Made by a program: the position numbers and the translations under genes
Virus record (IMG/VR): IMGVR_UViG_3300047089_000043
Location: 32,290 to 96,289 of that record
Source of the DNA: a virus
Length of the DNA: 64,000 bases
Direction: 5' to 3' (one strand)
In this document: piece by piece, positions 1 to 8,128 of the stretch
Position numbering within the stretch: position 1 is the first letter of the stretch
Layout of the letters: each line of letters begins with the position of its first letter
Notes under the pieces: generated by a model
What the model was told of the DNA's origin: nothing
The model's database searches: none
What the model saw: the letters and a program-made list of their open reading frames with translations, nothing else

Positions 1-1
1 A

Positions 2-739
2 CAGCATTTTCGTGATGACGTTAAGCAAGAAGCTGACATACTGGTAATCACTTATGCAAGCTTGCTAGACGTTAATGTAGCTTACTCCGGTCAACTCGTT
101 AGGTGGGAATTTGAGGTAGCTAAGGATGAGAGTAGGGTTAAGTCTATCCTTGCTTACAATCTACGGATCAACCTAGCTAAGAACGTTAGCAGGATGATTC
201 ATCGTAACGGTGACAAGTCGATGCATGACTCATTGGATCGTATCCAAGAGGAATGGAGTGCTGAGCCGCAGTGTGGTCCAGGTGAAACCTTTAACACGAT
301 ATCACCTCCCGATGAGCCAAGCGTAAACTACGATGAAATCATGGCTTCGTTGGCTGATCCTGGATCTCGTTACCTGCGCCGATTCGTAAAGGAATTCCCA
401 TTCCTGGCGATGCAGGCTATCGGTGAGCTTACCGTGGATGAGATCCGAAAGGCAGCTAAGGTATCTAGGCGAACGGTAATGTACCGGCTCGCTCAAGAGC
501 GTGAGTTGCTGACCCCAGTATGGGATTATGAAGACTCGCTATTCGGTGACTGGCTCAAGACCTTGACCCGAGTCGAGCTGACCAAGATTCGTAACAGCGG
601 TCTTTACGATTATCTTGTTCTTGAGGTATGCGAAAAGATCACTGACAACGGGCGAGTTGACCTGCTTTGTGTAGAGGGCGACGAAGACCTAGAAGACCTA
701 GTAGAAGCTAAGACGAACCTATTCGCGGTTGGGAGGTAA
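2..739 (+). CDS. Putative helix-turn-helix / sigma-like protein, 5' partial
   Basis: The reading frame is open to the left edge, so the start lies outside the window; the TTG at 62 is only an internal candidate. At least 246 residues are visible. The middle (VDEIRKAAKVSRRTVMYRLA) looks like a helix-turn-helix recognition unit, as in sigma region 4 or transposase-type HTH domains. The N-terminal part, with basic helices, could be a sigma-2-like region, but I see no clear match. It heads the rightward operon. DNA binding is inferred; the exact role is unknown. Confidence 0.6.
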   Translation, partial: QHFRDDVKQEADILVITYASLLDVNVAYSGQLVRWEFEVAKDESRVKSILAYNLRINLAKNVSRMIHRNGDKSMHDSLDRIQEEWSAEPQCGPGETFNTISPPDEPSVNYDEIMASLADPGSRYLRRFVKEFPFLAMQAIGELTVDEIRKAAKVSRRTVMYRLAQERELLTPVWDYEDSLFGDWLKTLTRVELTKIRNSGLYDYLVLEVCEKITDNGRVDLLCVEGDEDLEDLVEAKTNLFAVGR

Positions 740-744
740 TGCAA

Positions 745-900
745 ATGTGTGACGTAAATTTTGAATGGAGAGATGACGATCCCGAGTATGTGCCCGGAGT
801 AACAGAGCATAGTTACCTCGATGACCCGCGTGACCCAATGGAGATACTGAGCGATCAGACCTTTCTCGATTGGCGCGAAGGTAAGGATTTGATTCAGTAA
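745..900 (+). CDS. Small acidic protein, 51 aa
   Basis: The ATG at 745 sits 8 nt after the Shine-Dalgarno GGGAGG (731-736), better spaced than the in-frame ATG at 739. The stop overlaps the next ATG (TAATG). The product is acidic (many D and E) with no recognised motif. Confidence 0.6.
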   Translation: MCDVNFEWRDDDPEYVPGVTEHSYLDDPRDPMEILSDQTFLDWREGKDLIQ

Positions 901-1376
901 TGAAGCTCACTGACGGCGACAGGGCGCGAATTCGCTACTACCGGCAAGAGGAAGAACTTAGCTATCGAGCCATTGCTAGGATTATCGGTTGTGATCACAG
1001 TACGGTCAGGTACGTAATTGAACCTGATAAGTACGATGAACACAAACAGGCTACTGAGCAATGGAAGAAGGATAACCCTGAGCAATATCTGCGAGCGATT
1101 ATGATTCGTATGGCTGAGCGCAGGGCATCACAATCGGGCGTTTCTTTTGACGAGTCGTTTATGGATTCGGTTGGTGAATGTCCCGCCAACTGTCCTGCCT
1201 GTAGTGTAACCATGCAGCGAGGTGAAGGACGGATTCAGCCTAATTCTCCCTCGATCGACAGGATAGTTCCTGAGCTGGGTTACGTACCAGGTAACGTGCA
1301 ATGGCTTTGTCAGTCCTGCAACGCCGTTAAGAATGATCGCGGTATGGAATACCTGCTAGAAAGACTAGGACAGTGA
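900..1376 (+). CDS. HNH-type endonuclease with N-terminal HTH
   Basis: 158 aa. Residues about 10-45 form a resolvase-type HTH (LSYRAIARIIGCDHSTVRYV). The C-terminal half has CPAC, then SIDRIVPELGYVPGNVQWLC and QSCNAVKND, the usual spacing of Cys pairs around a betabetaalpha-metal HNH fold. The first catalytic His is replaced by SIDR, as in many HNH nucleases where the general base precedes Arg/Ile, so activity is likely but not certain. Probably a free-standing phage nuclease; homing or packaging roles are both possible. Confidence 0.75.
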   Translation: MKLTDGDRARIRYYRQEEELSYRAIARIIGCDHSTVRYVIEPDKYDEHKQATEQWKKDNPEQYLRAIMIRMAERRASQSGVSFDESFMDSVGECPANCPACSVTMQRGEGRIQPNSPSIDRIVPELGYVPGNVQWLCQSCNAVKNDRGMEYLLERLGQ

Positions 1377-1618
1377 AGCAGCCGACGCCGATTACCGTAA
1401 CCGGCATTGTCCAATCATTTCGACATCGATCAGATCAGCGCGGCTTTCAGTTCCATACCGTCCGCGTAGAGACTGCAACAGGCTGGGTTAGCACGCTGAA
1501 ATACCAGCAGCTATTCGCACCTGAATTGCACCAAGGCCAGAACGTGACAATCGTGGGGTTTCCGCGAATTGGTAAGGGCACTAACCTTGCCGCTGTCAAC
1601 GTAACCGTAAACGAGTAG
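1373..1618 (+). CDS. Hypothetical protein, possible OB-fold, 81 aa
   Basis: GTG start overlapping the previous stop (GTGA). The alternating beta pattern (ITVTGIVQSF... FHTVRVET... NVTIVGFPRIGKG) resembles a small OB-fold, so nucleic-acid binding is possible. No definite family recognised. Confidence 0.6.
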   Translation: MKQPTPITVTGIVQSFRHRSDQRGFQFHTVRVETATGWVSTLKYQQLFAPELHQGQNVTIVGFPRIGKGTNLAAVNVTVNE

Positions 1619-1626
1619 GAGTTTTA

Positions 1627-1797
1627 ATGAACGACGCTAGGGTAATCATCACCGTAGGCGGATACTTCGATTCGCTCCCGGCTGCTACGAAGGACTTCGT
1701 TATGCGCAAGCTGCGGAATGGCGAGTCCAAGAAGGGCTGGCGAATTACTCCCGCCGATCAGCGCGGCAGCCAGGTCCCCGGATTCACTAACCTGTAA
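1627..1797 (+). CDS. Hypothetical protein, 56 aa
   Basis: The ATG is preceded by AGGAG at 1617-1621. The product starts MNDARVIITVGGYF and has a basic middle. No family recognised; too short for a confident call beyond being a likely gene on spacing and RBS. Confidence 0.55.
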   Translation: MNDARVIITVGGYFDSLPAATKDFVMRKLRNGESKKGWRITPADQRGSQVPGFTNL

Positions 1798-1824
1798 GTA
1801 ACCAAACGAAAAGGAAATAGATTA

Positions 1825-2061
1825 ATGAATGCAGAACTCGAAGCCATTCTCGAAGCCGTAACCGCCGAGCTGGATTTCAAGGCCGAGAATGTGGCGCGAT
1901 TCATGCGGGAGGAAGACGACCATACGGATACTTTCGCGGCTCTTTCTCTGGCGCTGGCTATCACGCCACCGTCCGACGTTCTCGACCTGGCCTTTGCCGG
2001 TATCGTCTATCTTGCTAAGGTGAAGCTGGCCGCAGCCGAGAAGATCGCGGAAGATGTCTGA
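1825..2061 (+). CDS. Hypothetical helical protein, 78 aa
   Basis: ATG with upstream AAGGAAA. The sequence is Ala/Glu/Leu-rich and looks all-helical, without Cys or catalytic motifs. It overlaps the next gene by 8 nt. No function assigned. Confidence 0.6.
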   Translation: MNAELEAILEAVTAELDFKAENVARFMREEDDHTDTFAALSLALAITPPSDVLDLAFAGIVYLAKVKLAAAEKIAEDV

Positions 2062-2305
2062 CACCGAAACAGGCGTTAAGACGAATGGTGCTCTTACCAG
2101 GAATACTATGGCCAGTGGTCGTAAGTCTACTGGTAAGAAGCACGTTCGCAATGGTCGGCCCCGTGTGCATTCCCCTGCTGGCATTGCTCGCAGGGCAGCT
2201 ATCAGGGCAGCGCATTTCGAGCCTCGTGCTAGCGACTGTGAGGCTAGGCTTATGAAGGGCTACAATCGCCCTGGTTCCATGAATCCTAGGAAGGTCAGCA
2301 GGTAG
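2054..2305 (+). CDS. Hypothetical basic protein, 83 aa
   Basis: Starts inside the end of the previous gene. Very rich in Arg, Lys, Gly and Ser with little hydrophobic content, so probably disordered or nucleic-acid-associated. No family recognised. Confidence 0.55.
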   Translation: MSDTETGVKTNGALTRNTMASGRKSTGKKHVRNGRPRVHSPAGIARRAAIRAAHFEPRASDCEARLMKGYNRPGSMNPRKVSR

Positions 2306-2311
2306 CATCCC

Positions 2312-2530
2312 ATGCCGTTTTTCTGCTTCCACGATTACGGTAAGTGGTCCAAGCTTATCGCCGGTAAGAAGCGCAAGACTTGCAAGAAGTGCGGTAACAA
2401 GAAAGTTAAGAATGCTTCTGCATGGGAGCAGTTTTTCTGTATGCACCGTTATCGCAAGAACCGCCGTCGTAAGGCTGTCATCTTGACTTGCAAGAAGTGC
2501 GCCAAGGAAAAGGAAGGGAAGACCCGATGA
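2312..2530 (+). CDS. Small Cys-rich protein with duplicated motif, 72 aa
   Basis: Two similar halves, each F-F-C-(F/M)-H followed about 20 residues later by T-C-K-K-C (residues 4-28 and 40-62), suggesting two zinc-binding CH..CxxC units made by internal duplication. Strongly basic. Nucleic-acid binding is inferred. Confidence 0.65.
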   Translation: MPFFCFHDYGKWSKLIAGKKRKTCKKCGNKKVKNASAWEQFFCMHRYRKNRRRKAVILTCKKCAKEKEGKTR

Positions 2531-2760
2531 CAATTGAGAACCATGACAACGAAGAAACTGTTGCACAAGGCATTAACCGCATTAACGCGGCGTTCTTCGA
2601 TGACGCGGGTAACCGTGCTTCGGGTCTTTGCCTGGAAGAAATCGGTCTTGACGGCCACGGCGTAGCTAACACGTTGTGGCGCATTTCCGCGCTACTCAAG
2701 GAAAGGGCTGGCGACAGTGGAAAGTTACTACGAAGCGCGAACTACCATTCGGCGCGGTAA
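2527..2760 (+). CDS. Hypothetical protein, 77 aa
   Basis: The ATG at 2527 overlaps the previous stop (ATGA), preferred over an upstream in-frame start at 2488 inside the preceding gene. RBS GGAAGGGAAG just upstream. No recognised motif. Confidence 0.6.
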   Translation: MTIENHDNEETVAQGINRINAAFFDDAGNRASGLCLEEIGLDGHGVANTLWRISALLKERAGDSGKLLRSANYHSAR

Positions 2761-2929
2761 AGACTTCGACGCTCTCTGGGCTGACTCTGGTCCCGGCGCG
2801 GAAGTTGCAGCACCGAACAGCACTGACAAGGTAAAGTTCAAGGAAGCTATCGAGCAAATCGGCCCTGATGAAATGTCAGAGATCCGGGCGTTCGATCGCT
2901 CACGCAGTGGAGGTTTTGTAAATGGGTGA
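2717..2929 (+). CDS. Hypothetical protein, 70 aa
   Basis: GTG start, overlapping the previous gene by 44 nt in another frame. Product MESYYEARTTIRRGKDFDAL... is charged and lacks known motifs. Its continuation to a short overlap with the next gene supports it being real. Confidence 0.5.
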   Translation: MESYYEARTTIRRGKDFDALWADSGPGAEVAAPNSTDKVKFKEAIEQIGPDEMSEIRAFDRSRSGGFVNG

Positions 2930-3149
2930 CGAATTTTATCGGCGTGGTTATTCGCCGCTAGATCACATGAAAGCCTATCTGGATCACGACGTGTCTGAAA
3001 CCACGCGGCTTTATGAGGAAGCCTTTGGTCTTCCCGCAACCGAACACGAATACACGTCAGAGCAGAACGGCAACACCGTAATCGTGTTCAATACGAAGGT
3101 TGTTATTGTCACGGAAAGCGGCGACGTTCGAGAGTATGCGAGGGTATAG
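2922..3149 (+). CDS. Hypothetical protein, 75 aa
   Basis: ATG with GGAGG eight nt upstream. The C-terminal beta-rich end (GNTVIVFNTKVVIVTESGDV) resembles the middle of the gene at 3420, hinting at paralogy. Function unknown. Confidence 0.6.
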   Translation: MGDEFYRRGYSPLDHMKAYLDHDVSETTRLYEEAFGLPATEHEYTSEQNGNTVIVFNTKVVIVTESGDVREYARV

Positions 3150-3427
3150 TGTCTTACCGGATTACGAGTCAGGACTTGCCGGGCCTAGCTAAGCTGGCGG
3201 AAGAATGCTCTGAGGTTGCGCAGTCCGCTGCGAAGATTATCGGTGGCTGTGATAGCCCCGATCAGCTCGCGCACCTTGAGGAAGAAATGGGCGACGTTTA
3301 CGCCGCGCTGCGATTCTTCATCGATCATAACCCCGATATCAATTGGGGCCGGATCGCTGACAGGTCCAACGAAAAGGAAATCCGCTGGAATACGAAGCGT
3401 GCTAGGAGGCTTGCACAAAATGGCTGA
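3149..3427 (+). CDS. MazG-like nucleotide pyrophosphohydrolase, 92 aa
   Basis: GTG start overlapping the previous stop. The all-alpha MazG/NTP-PPase pattern is visible: LAEECSEVAQ (ExxE helix), then HLEEEMGDVYAALRFF (ExxD helix), giving the acidic magnesium site. The family hydrolyses (d)NTPs to monophosphate and pyrophosphate; substrate here is unknown. A clear paralog on the other strand at 60397-60690 shares the PG.AKLAEEC..TAQ and HLEEE patterns. Confidence 0.8.
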   Translation: MSYRITSQDLPGLAKLAEECSEVAQSAAKIIGGCDSPDQLAHLEEEMGDVYAALRFFIDHNPDINWGRIADRSNEKEIRWNTKRARRLAQNG

Positions 3428-3653
3428 ACGTGATAAAGAGAATTTTCTGGTCACCACCATGAATGAGGTAGCGGCAGTATTCCTGTTCTCTAACACAATT
3501 GTAGTAGTTGAGAATGACGGATCGACTAGTACCATCGATCGTTACAATGGGAACTTCGACGGTCACGTGACTCTGGGGAGCTTATGCATATCGCGATCAT
3601 CGTCTTTACGATTGGTGCAGTGGTCAATTTCATCTGCGCAACTCTCAACTTGA
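3420..3653 (+). CDS. Hypothetical protein, 77 aa
   Basis: ATG at 3420 after AGGAGG. The first 55 residues look structured (VAAVFLFSNTIVVVENDG); the last 23 overlap the next small gene by 70 nt in another frame and are Ser-rich, so the frame may be passively extended. Function unknown. Confidence 0.5.
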   Translation: MAERDKENFLVTTMNEVAAVFLFSNTIVVVENDGSTSTIDRYNGNFDGHVTLGSLCISRSSSLRLVQWSISSAQLST

Positions 3654-3736
3654 TTTCGTCACGCAGACACCGCCGCATGATGGCGGCTTACGCAGCACTA
3701 CTGGAAAAGGGGTCGGAGGAATGCCGAAGTTCGTAG
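3584..3736 (+). CDS. Small membrane protein, 50 aa
   Basis: MHIAIIVFTIGAVVNFICA forms one transmembrane helix followed by a basic SSRRHRR stretch, so N-out/C-in orientation is likely. RBS GGGGAG at 3575-3580. It overlaps the genes on both sides, including the first 16 nt of the polymerase gene, suggesting translational coupling. Confidence 0.55.
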   Translation: MHIAIIVFTIGAVVNFICATLNLISSRRHRRMMAAYAALLEKGSEECRSS

Positions 3737-5481
3737 GATTCGACCTTGAAACTAACGACGCTTCCCAGCTATTTAAAGACCCGGTAGGCGAATTCGTTAG
3801 GGTCGGTGGTTGGATGACCGACAATGGTCCGAAGACTACGGCCGATATTGAGGGCGAATTGATTCCCGCGCTGGACAAAGCGGAGTACATTCACGCTCAC
3901 AACTTCTTTGGTTTCGACGGCTTGGCGCTGGCGTATCATTACCCGGAACAAGTAGACTGGGAAAAGCTGGCCGCTAAGTCACTGGACACAATGGTTCTCG
4001 AAAGGCTAAGGCGTCCACCAGAAGCTAGGGATGTGGGCGGATCTAAGGACCGCTACGACCTTACCGAAAGCTGCCGGAATAACGGCGTCGAGGGCAAGAC
4101 CGACAATCTTAAGGAATTGGCCGCTAAGCATGGCGGCCTAGATCAGATTCCCTTGGACGATCCCGAGTACCTTTCATATCTGGAAGGTGATTTGGTAGCA
4201 GGGCAAGCTTTGTTTGACAGGGTATTCGATCGGATACCTAGCAAGAAGTATGCCAAGCGAGAATTCGAGGTTGAGTCTTGGCTAGGCCGAATGACGCTGA
4301 ATGGTTTCCGCGTCGATCAGGAATTGCTGGCTAAGCGCATTAAACAAACCGAGGCTCGTAAGCAGCGGGCTATGCACGCCTTGGCCAATGATTACGGATT
4401 GCCACTGGGCCGTTTGGGTTGGACCGGGCGCAAACCTAACAAGAAGGAAGTATGGGAAGAATTCAAGGCCCCCTTCCGAACGCAAGAAGGTAAGGAATGG
4501 CTTGCCGATGCGTGGCATTCATTCGGAGTTGTCAATCCTCCCGTTACGGAAACTAAAGAACTGGCCACAGGTGCCGACGCTCTGCGGGAAATGATCGAAA
4601 CGGATATCTTGCATCCTGATCTAGTCAATGTCCTTGAACTAATGATGATCGTTACAACCAGTCGCACGGTTTATCAGACGGTTGACGATTACCTAGTCGG
4701 TGATAGAGTATTCCCCCATATCAATATGGGCCAGGCATCAGGACGTTCCAGCGTTACTAAGCCGGGGCTAACCGTATTCGGTAAGAAGGGCTTGAGGTAC
4801 CACGAACGCGATGTGTTCATTGGTGAACCGGGCTGGGTAGTATTCACTTGTGACCTTAGCCAGGTTGACATGCGGGGAATTGCAGGGCTTAGTGGTGACA
4901 GGAATTATGCGGCGTTGTTCGAGAATGGCCGCGATCCTCACTCTGAGATTGCGATGAAGTTCTTTGGCAGCGTTGCATTCCGCGATAAGATCAAGCCTAT
5001 TACTCACGGTGCTAACTACGGTCTGGGTAAGAATAAGCTGATTAAGCAGGGCCACGATCCGAAGGTAGTTAACGACTACTTCCGCGAACGCGAAATGCAG
5101 TTTCAGACGTTGATGAATTGGCAGCGGAACATTCGTGCAGAGGCGCGAGCCGGGCTGATTAACAATGGCTGGGGTCGCTTGATGAAATGCGATCCCGATC
5201 GCGTTTACACTCAGGCACCCGCGCTAATGGGTCAGGGCTGCGCCGCTGATATTCTAAAGCAGTGCATTCTTAGATTGCCTGCTAGCGTGCGGCCATATGT
5301 GCGAGTGACAGTTCACGACGAGATCGTGTTCTGCTGCCCGATCGATATTGTCGAAGACGTTATGCGAGTCGTAAAGGCTGCAATGACTTGGGAATGGCAT
5401 TCGCCCAGCGGGCTTATCATTCCTATTGAATGCGACATCGCCGGTCCTGCGAATTCGTGGGGCGCAACTTGCGCTAAGTAA
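3721..5481 (+). CDS. DNA polymerase I-type (family A) with 3'-5' exonuclease
   Basis: 586 aa replicative polymerase. The N-terminal proofreading domain shows Exo I (FDLET, residues 7-11), Exo II (HNFFGFD, about 60) and Exo III (YLEGD, about 158). The polymerase domain has motif A (CDLSQVDMRG, about 377), motif B (KPITHGANYG, about 426) and motif C (VHDEIVF, about 531). No 5'-3' exonuclease domain, normal for phage enzymes. At the fingers position GANYG lies where FGxxYG is usual. RBS GGAGG immediately upstream. Working partners are probably the DnaB-like ATPase (10132), the primase (17549/17829) and the SSB-like protein (13335). Confidence 0.95.
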   Translation: MPKFVGFDLETNDASQLFKDPVGEFVRVGGWMTDNGPKTTADIEGELIPALDKAEYIHAHNFFGFDGLALAYHYPEQVDWEKLAAKSLDTMVLERLRRPPEARDVGGSKDRYDLTESCRNNGVEGKTDNLKELAAKHGGLDQIPLDDPEYLSYLEGDLVAGQALFDRVFDRIPSKKYAKREFEVESWLGRMTLNGFRVDQELLAKRIKQTEARKQRAMHALANDYGLPLGRLGWTGRKPNKKEVWEEFKAPFRTQEGKEWLADAWHSFGVVNPPVTETKELATGADALREMIETDILHPDLVNVLELMMIVTTSRTVYQTVDDYLVGDRVFPHINMGQASGRSSVTKPGLTVFGKKGLRYHERDVFIGEPGWVVFTCDLSQVDMRGIAGLSGDRNYAALFENGRDPHSEIAMKFFGSVAFRDKIKPITHGANYGLGKNKLIKQGHDPKVVNDYFREREMQFQTLMNWQRNIRAEARAGLINNGWGRLMKCDPDRVYTQAPALMGQGCAADILKQCILRLPASVRPYVRVTVHDEIVFCCPIDIVEDVMRVVKAAMTWEWHSPSGLIIPIECDIAGPANSWGATCAK

Positions 5482-5490
5482 GGAAACTGA

Positions 5491-5607
5491 ATGACCTTCT
5501 GCCAAGAATGCGGACGGCAAATCCGCCTAGACATTACCCGCAACGGCAATCCATGGTACCATGTTAACAATAGCACGGACCACGAAGCGGAACCGGGAGA
5601 CTCATAA
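5491..5607 (+). CDS. Small zinc-ribbon-like protein, 38 aa
   Basis: Begins MTFCQECGRQIR with one CxxC, and has two His later (WYHV, DHEA) that could complete a zinc site. AAGGAAA upstream; TAATG overlap with the next gene. Function unknown. Confidence 0.55.
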   Translation: MTFCQECGRQIRLDITRNGNPWYHVNNSTDHEAEPGDS

Positions 5608-5723
5608 TGGACGAATTCACGTATGGCTTTAATACAGGCCACAGGAATTCCGTGACACTGCTTTACTTCATGGGCTGGTGGTTCGGTTGGTATGTGGGGA
5701 TGGTGGAAAGGCTCTATGTATGA
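5607..5723 (+). CDS. Small membrane protein, 38 aa
   Basis: TAATG-coupled to the previous gene. SVTLLYFMGWWFGWYVGMV is one aromatic transmembrane helix. No family recognised. Confidence 0.5.
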   Translation: MDEFTYGFNTGHRNSVTLLYFMGWWFGWYVGMVERLYV

Positions 5724-5832
5724 TAAATGGAAAACCCGTATCGCGGTAGCGCTCATTTATCTGGCGGGCGGTCTGGGTTTGATCCTTACCATTATGATAA
5801 TCGCGGATCTGGCAAGGTCCACTAATGGCTAA
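5716..5832 (+). CDS. Small membrane protein, 38 aa
   Basis: Basic N-terminus (MYDKWKTR) then one transmembrane helix (IAVALIYLAGGLGLILTIMI). RBS GGAAAGG at 5706-5712. Third of four consecutive tiny genes after the polymerase. Confidence 0.5.
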   Translation: MYDKWKTRIAVALIYLAGGLGLILTIMIIADLARSTNG

Positions 5833-5923
5833 CCTACTCGACGCACTCTGCACTTGCCCCGAATTCTGGCGAGGGCAACGAAAACGACCTATCTGTGTAG
5901 TTCACGAAAAGGAAAAGGATTAA
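5825..5923 (+). CDS. Tiny Cys-containing protein, 32 aa
   Basis: ATG overlapping the previous stop by 8 nt; product MANLLDALCTCPEFWRGQRK... has C-x-C plus a later Cys. Plausible on coupling only. Confidence 0.4.
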   Translation: MANLLDALCTCPEFWRGQRKRPICVVHEKEKD

Positions 5924-6355
5924 ATGTTTCTATTCAATAGCTCATTCTGGCGCTCCGTGCCCGGTGTGCTGCTTGGCATCGCGGTAGTAGTTGGGACCGT
6001 TGTCGGTATGTGGCAGGTGGGCTGGATTTTCCACACGGCCAATACTAACCGCGACGCAACGCTACGGCAGCACGGCGTAGGTAATCAGTCCGCAATGGTA
6101 AGCGAGATTCCGCAGAAGATCGCGGATGTTCAGCGCTATACATTGCAGATTGACAATCCCGCTTATGCTAACATGAAGAACGATATTAAGCAAAGCCGGT
6201 CTTATGCTGCTCAGCTCGTTTGCGGAGACGCCGCCCAGCTTAACTCTCTCACCGAAATCGCCCCGGCTGATCAGTCGTGGGTCACAACTAACTGTGTCGG
6301 TGGAGAACTTTCCGCCACTAGCGTTTACGCAGTAACCAGTCAGCCCGGACAGTAA
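5924..6355 (+). CDS. Membrane-anchored exported protein, 143 aa
   Basis: One N-terminal transmembrane helix (VLLGIAVVVGTVVGMWQVGW, about 14-33) followed by a roughly 105-residue extracytoplasmic domain with two Cys (VCGDA, NCVGG) that could form a disulfide. AAAAGGAAAAGG RBS. Followed by a lipoprotein gene, so the pair probably acts at the outer face of the host membrane. Function unknown; a role in superinfection exclusion is only a guess. Confidence 0.65.
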   Translation: MFLFNSSFWRSVPGVLLGIAVVVGTVVGMWQVGWIFHTANTNRDATLRQHGVGNQSAMVSEIPQKIADVQRYTLQIDNPAYANMKNDIKQSRSYAAQLVCGDAAQLNSLTEIAPADQSWVTTNCVGGELSATSVYAVTSQPGQ

Positions 6356-6365
6356 AGGAAATCAA

Positions 6366-6986
6366 TTGAATATCAGTCGTAGGATCAAGTCTGCTATCGT
6401 CATTAGCTCTGTTACTGCAATGGGCCTCGGCCTAGCTGCATGTACTTCTAGCAGCACGGTAGGTACCAATGTCGAGCAACGTCAGTCGAATAACCAGCTA
6501 ACGCAGTACACCCAGTCGCAGCCCATCCCCTATTTCAAGTGGAGTCTTGAGCGTCAGATCCTTATTGACGCCGAAGTAGCATCGGCGCAGGGCGATCAGT
6601 CCACTAGCTTTTTCTTCAACTTCGGAGTTCAGGACCCGATTCTAGTGTGTACTTCACTGGGTAATGCGGTACCGGATAGCGCTCAGCTTTCCAATCCTGA
6701 ACAGGTAGTGGGTAACAAGCAGAATAAGGTTCTGCCTTCTGGTCAGTGGACTACCTTGCCACAGATGGAGCCTTTCGGCATTCATACCTCGCCGTCTTCG
6801 GTTGGTACTTACGCTATCTGCATCATCAACGGTAAGCCGGTATTGCAGCGTGCAGAGGAAACTGTGCATACCGTAATGGCCCCGGCTACGTGGGATGCAG
6901 CGAAGCATCAGATTGTCATTACCGGCAATCCGACGACTCAGGTAACGACGACTCCCCCGGCCAGTGTCACGAATGGCAACAAGTAA
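6366..6986 (+). CDS. Secreted lipoprotein, 206 aa
   Basis: TTG start after AAAGGAA. Basic n-region (NISRRIKS), hydrophobic h-region and lipobox LAAC at about residue 26, giving a diacylglycerol-modified Cys followed by a Ser/Thr linker. The mature domain has two further Cys (LVCTS, AICII). Phage lipoproteins often block superinfection; that role here is inference from the class only. Confidence 0.75.
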   Translation: MNISRRIKSAIVISSVTAMGLGLAACTSSSTVGTNVEQRQSNNQLTQYTQSQPIPYFKWSLERQILIDAEVASAQGDQSTSFFFNFGVQDPILVCTSLGNAVPDSAQLSNPEQVVGNKQNKVLPSGQWTTLPQMEPFGIHTSPSSVGTYAICIINGKPVLQRAEETVHTVMAPATWDAAKHQIVITGNPTTQVTTTPPASVTNGNK

Positions 6987-6998
6987 ATCGTTATCGTG

Positions 6999-7020
6999 GA
7001 GCGCGGCGAGATCCGCGCTC
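6999..7020 (+). other. Perfect 8-bp hairpin between genes
   Basis: GAGCGCGG and CCGCGCTC flank the 6-nt loop CGAGAT, directly after the lipoprotein gene. There is no strong T-run after it (only TTTAGTTTT 12 nt on), so it may be a weak terminator, an RNase barrier or an mRNA-stability element. Confidence 0.6.
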
Positions 7021-7049
7021 TGCCATATCAATTTAGTTTTGGAGATCTG

Positions 7050-7532
7050 ATGACTACCGAAGAACAGATTGACAGCCTGATACTAGACTACCGGGACTAT
7101 CAGTTGAAGCGCACTAGAGCAGTTCGCAGGTTCAATACTGAATACGTCGCAACCTTGGATGCACGGCTCAGGAACACACGGGAGAAATTGGATCTCGTGA
7201 TGGCAGCGCAGCAAGCGGAAAAATACTTTGTAGAGCACAAGGGGCCGCTAAGTATCCAGACGACCGATGAACCAACCGTGGCAGACTGGCGGCGCGTAGC
7301 TGCCCGCTACGCCGAGACTGGCAGTGAAGAAGACTACGATCTGATGCTTAACCTGGTTCGCTTGGACCATCCGGTACCTAACCTGTCGGCAGAGTCGGAA
7401 CCAGTTAAAACTACTAGGAAATCGCTGGGCGATATCACCCTGGAGCAGATCTGGTATGGATCACGATGGTACGTACTGATATTCACGCTCTGGATTATAG
7501 CCATTGTAGTCGGCCTCAATCTATTCACGTAA
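7050..7532 (+). CDS. Tail-anchored membrane protein, 160 aa
   Basis: ATG at 7050 with TTTTGGAG 5 nt upstream is preferred to a GTG at 6996 that would run through the hairpin. The long helical, charged cytoplasmic part ends in one C-terminal transmembrane helix (WYVLIFTLWIIAIVVGLNLF). Third envelope-associated gene in a row after 5924 and 6366. Confidence 0.65.
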   Translation: MTTEEQIDSLILDYRDYQLKRTRAVRRFNTEYVATLDARLRNTREKLDLVMAAQQAEKYFVEHKGPLSIQTTDEPTVADWRRVAARYAETGSEEDYDLMLNLVRLDHPVPNLSAESEPVKTTRKSLGDITLEQIWYGSRWYVLIFTLWIIAIVVGLNLFT

Positions 7533-7547
7533 AGAACGGACATAACT

Positions 7548-7856
7548 ATGAAATTCCTATCGCCCTGGATTAGCAGGCGGGATCACAACGCGACGATAAG
7601 ACTTTACGAGGATTTCATCGCAGAGGATCACGCCACGATTATTAGCCTGCGTGAGAGAATCACATATCTCGAAAGAGAACGGGAAGCTATCCGGCTCGCG
7701 TCACTGACTCCCGAGCCGCAGCCAATTACAATTCTAAACTCACTGGATGCAGCCTTGGACGAAACTGCCCAAGTTATAGAAGCTGCCTTTGATGAAGATC
7801 TCGACCGCTGGGAAGCTGAGGGCGGCGCAATTGTCGATGACGGAAACGGGAAGTAA
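7548..7856 (+). CDS. Hypothetical coiled-coil protein, 102 aa
   Basis: Residues about 15-50 form a heptad-like charged helix (ATIISLRERITYLEREREAI). The acidic C-terminus ends with a TAATG overlap onto the next gene. No family recognised. Confidence 0.6.
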   Translation: MKFLSPWISRRDHNATIRLYEDFIAEDHATIISLRERITYLEREREAIRLASLTPEPQPITILNSLDAALDETAQVIEAAFDEDLDRWEAEGGAIVDDGNGK

Positions 7857-8128
7857 TGGATTGCCTAATCTGTGTCGAGCACTTCGATACTGACATGCTG
7901 AACCATATCAGGCTAATGCATCCCGAAGTTATGGACCAGAAGACCAGGCAAGAACTGCTGAGTCTTAAGCCGGTTACTCTCGCGATGCACGCCGATGACC
8001 ACGTATGCGAAAAGTGTGATCAGCAGTTCCGTACCGGAATGTACTTTGGTGAATCGTTTGAAGGGATGTTTCAGGGAATGCCCATTGTCAGCCTTATCTG
8101 CGGCGACTGTTTTATGGTGGTCGAATGA
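7856..8128 (+). CDS. Zinc-finger-like protein, 90 aa
   Basis: N-terminal CLICVEHFDTDMLNHIRLMH fits a C2H2-like unit; a second CEKC...CGDC treble-clef-like unit follows (residues 53-86). Probable zinc binding; partner unknown. Confidence 0.6.
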   Translation: MDCLICVEHFDTDMLNHIRLMHPEVMDQKTRQELLSLKPVTLAMHADDHVCEKCDQQFRTGMYFGESFEGMFQGMPIVSLICGDCFMVVE

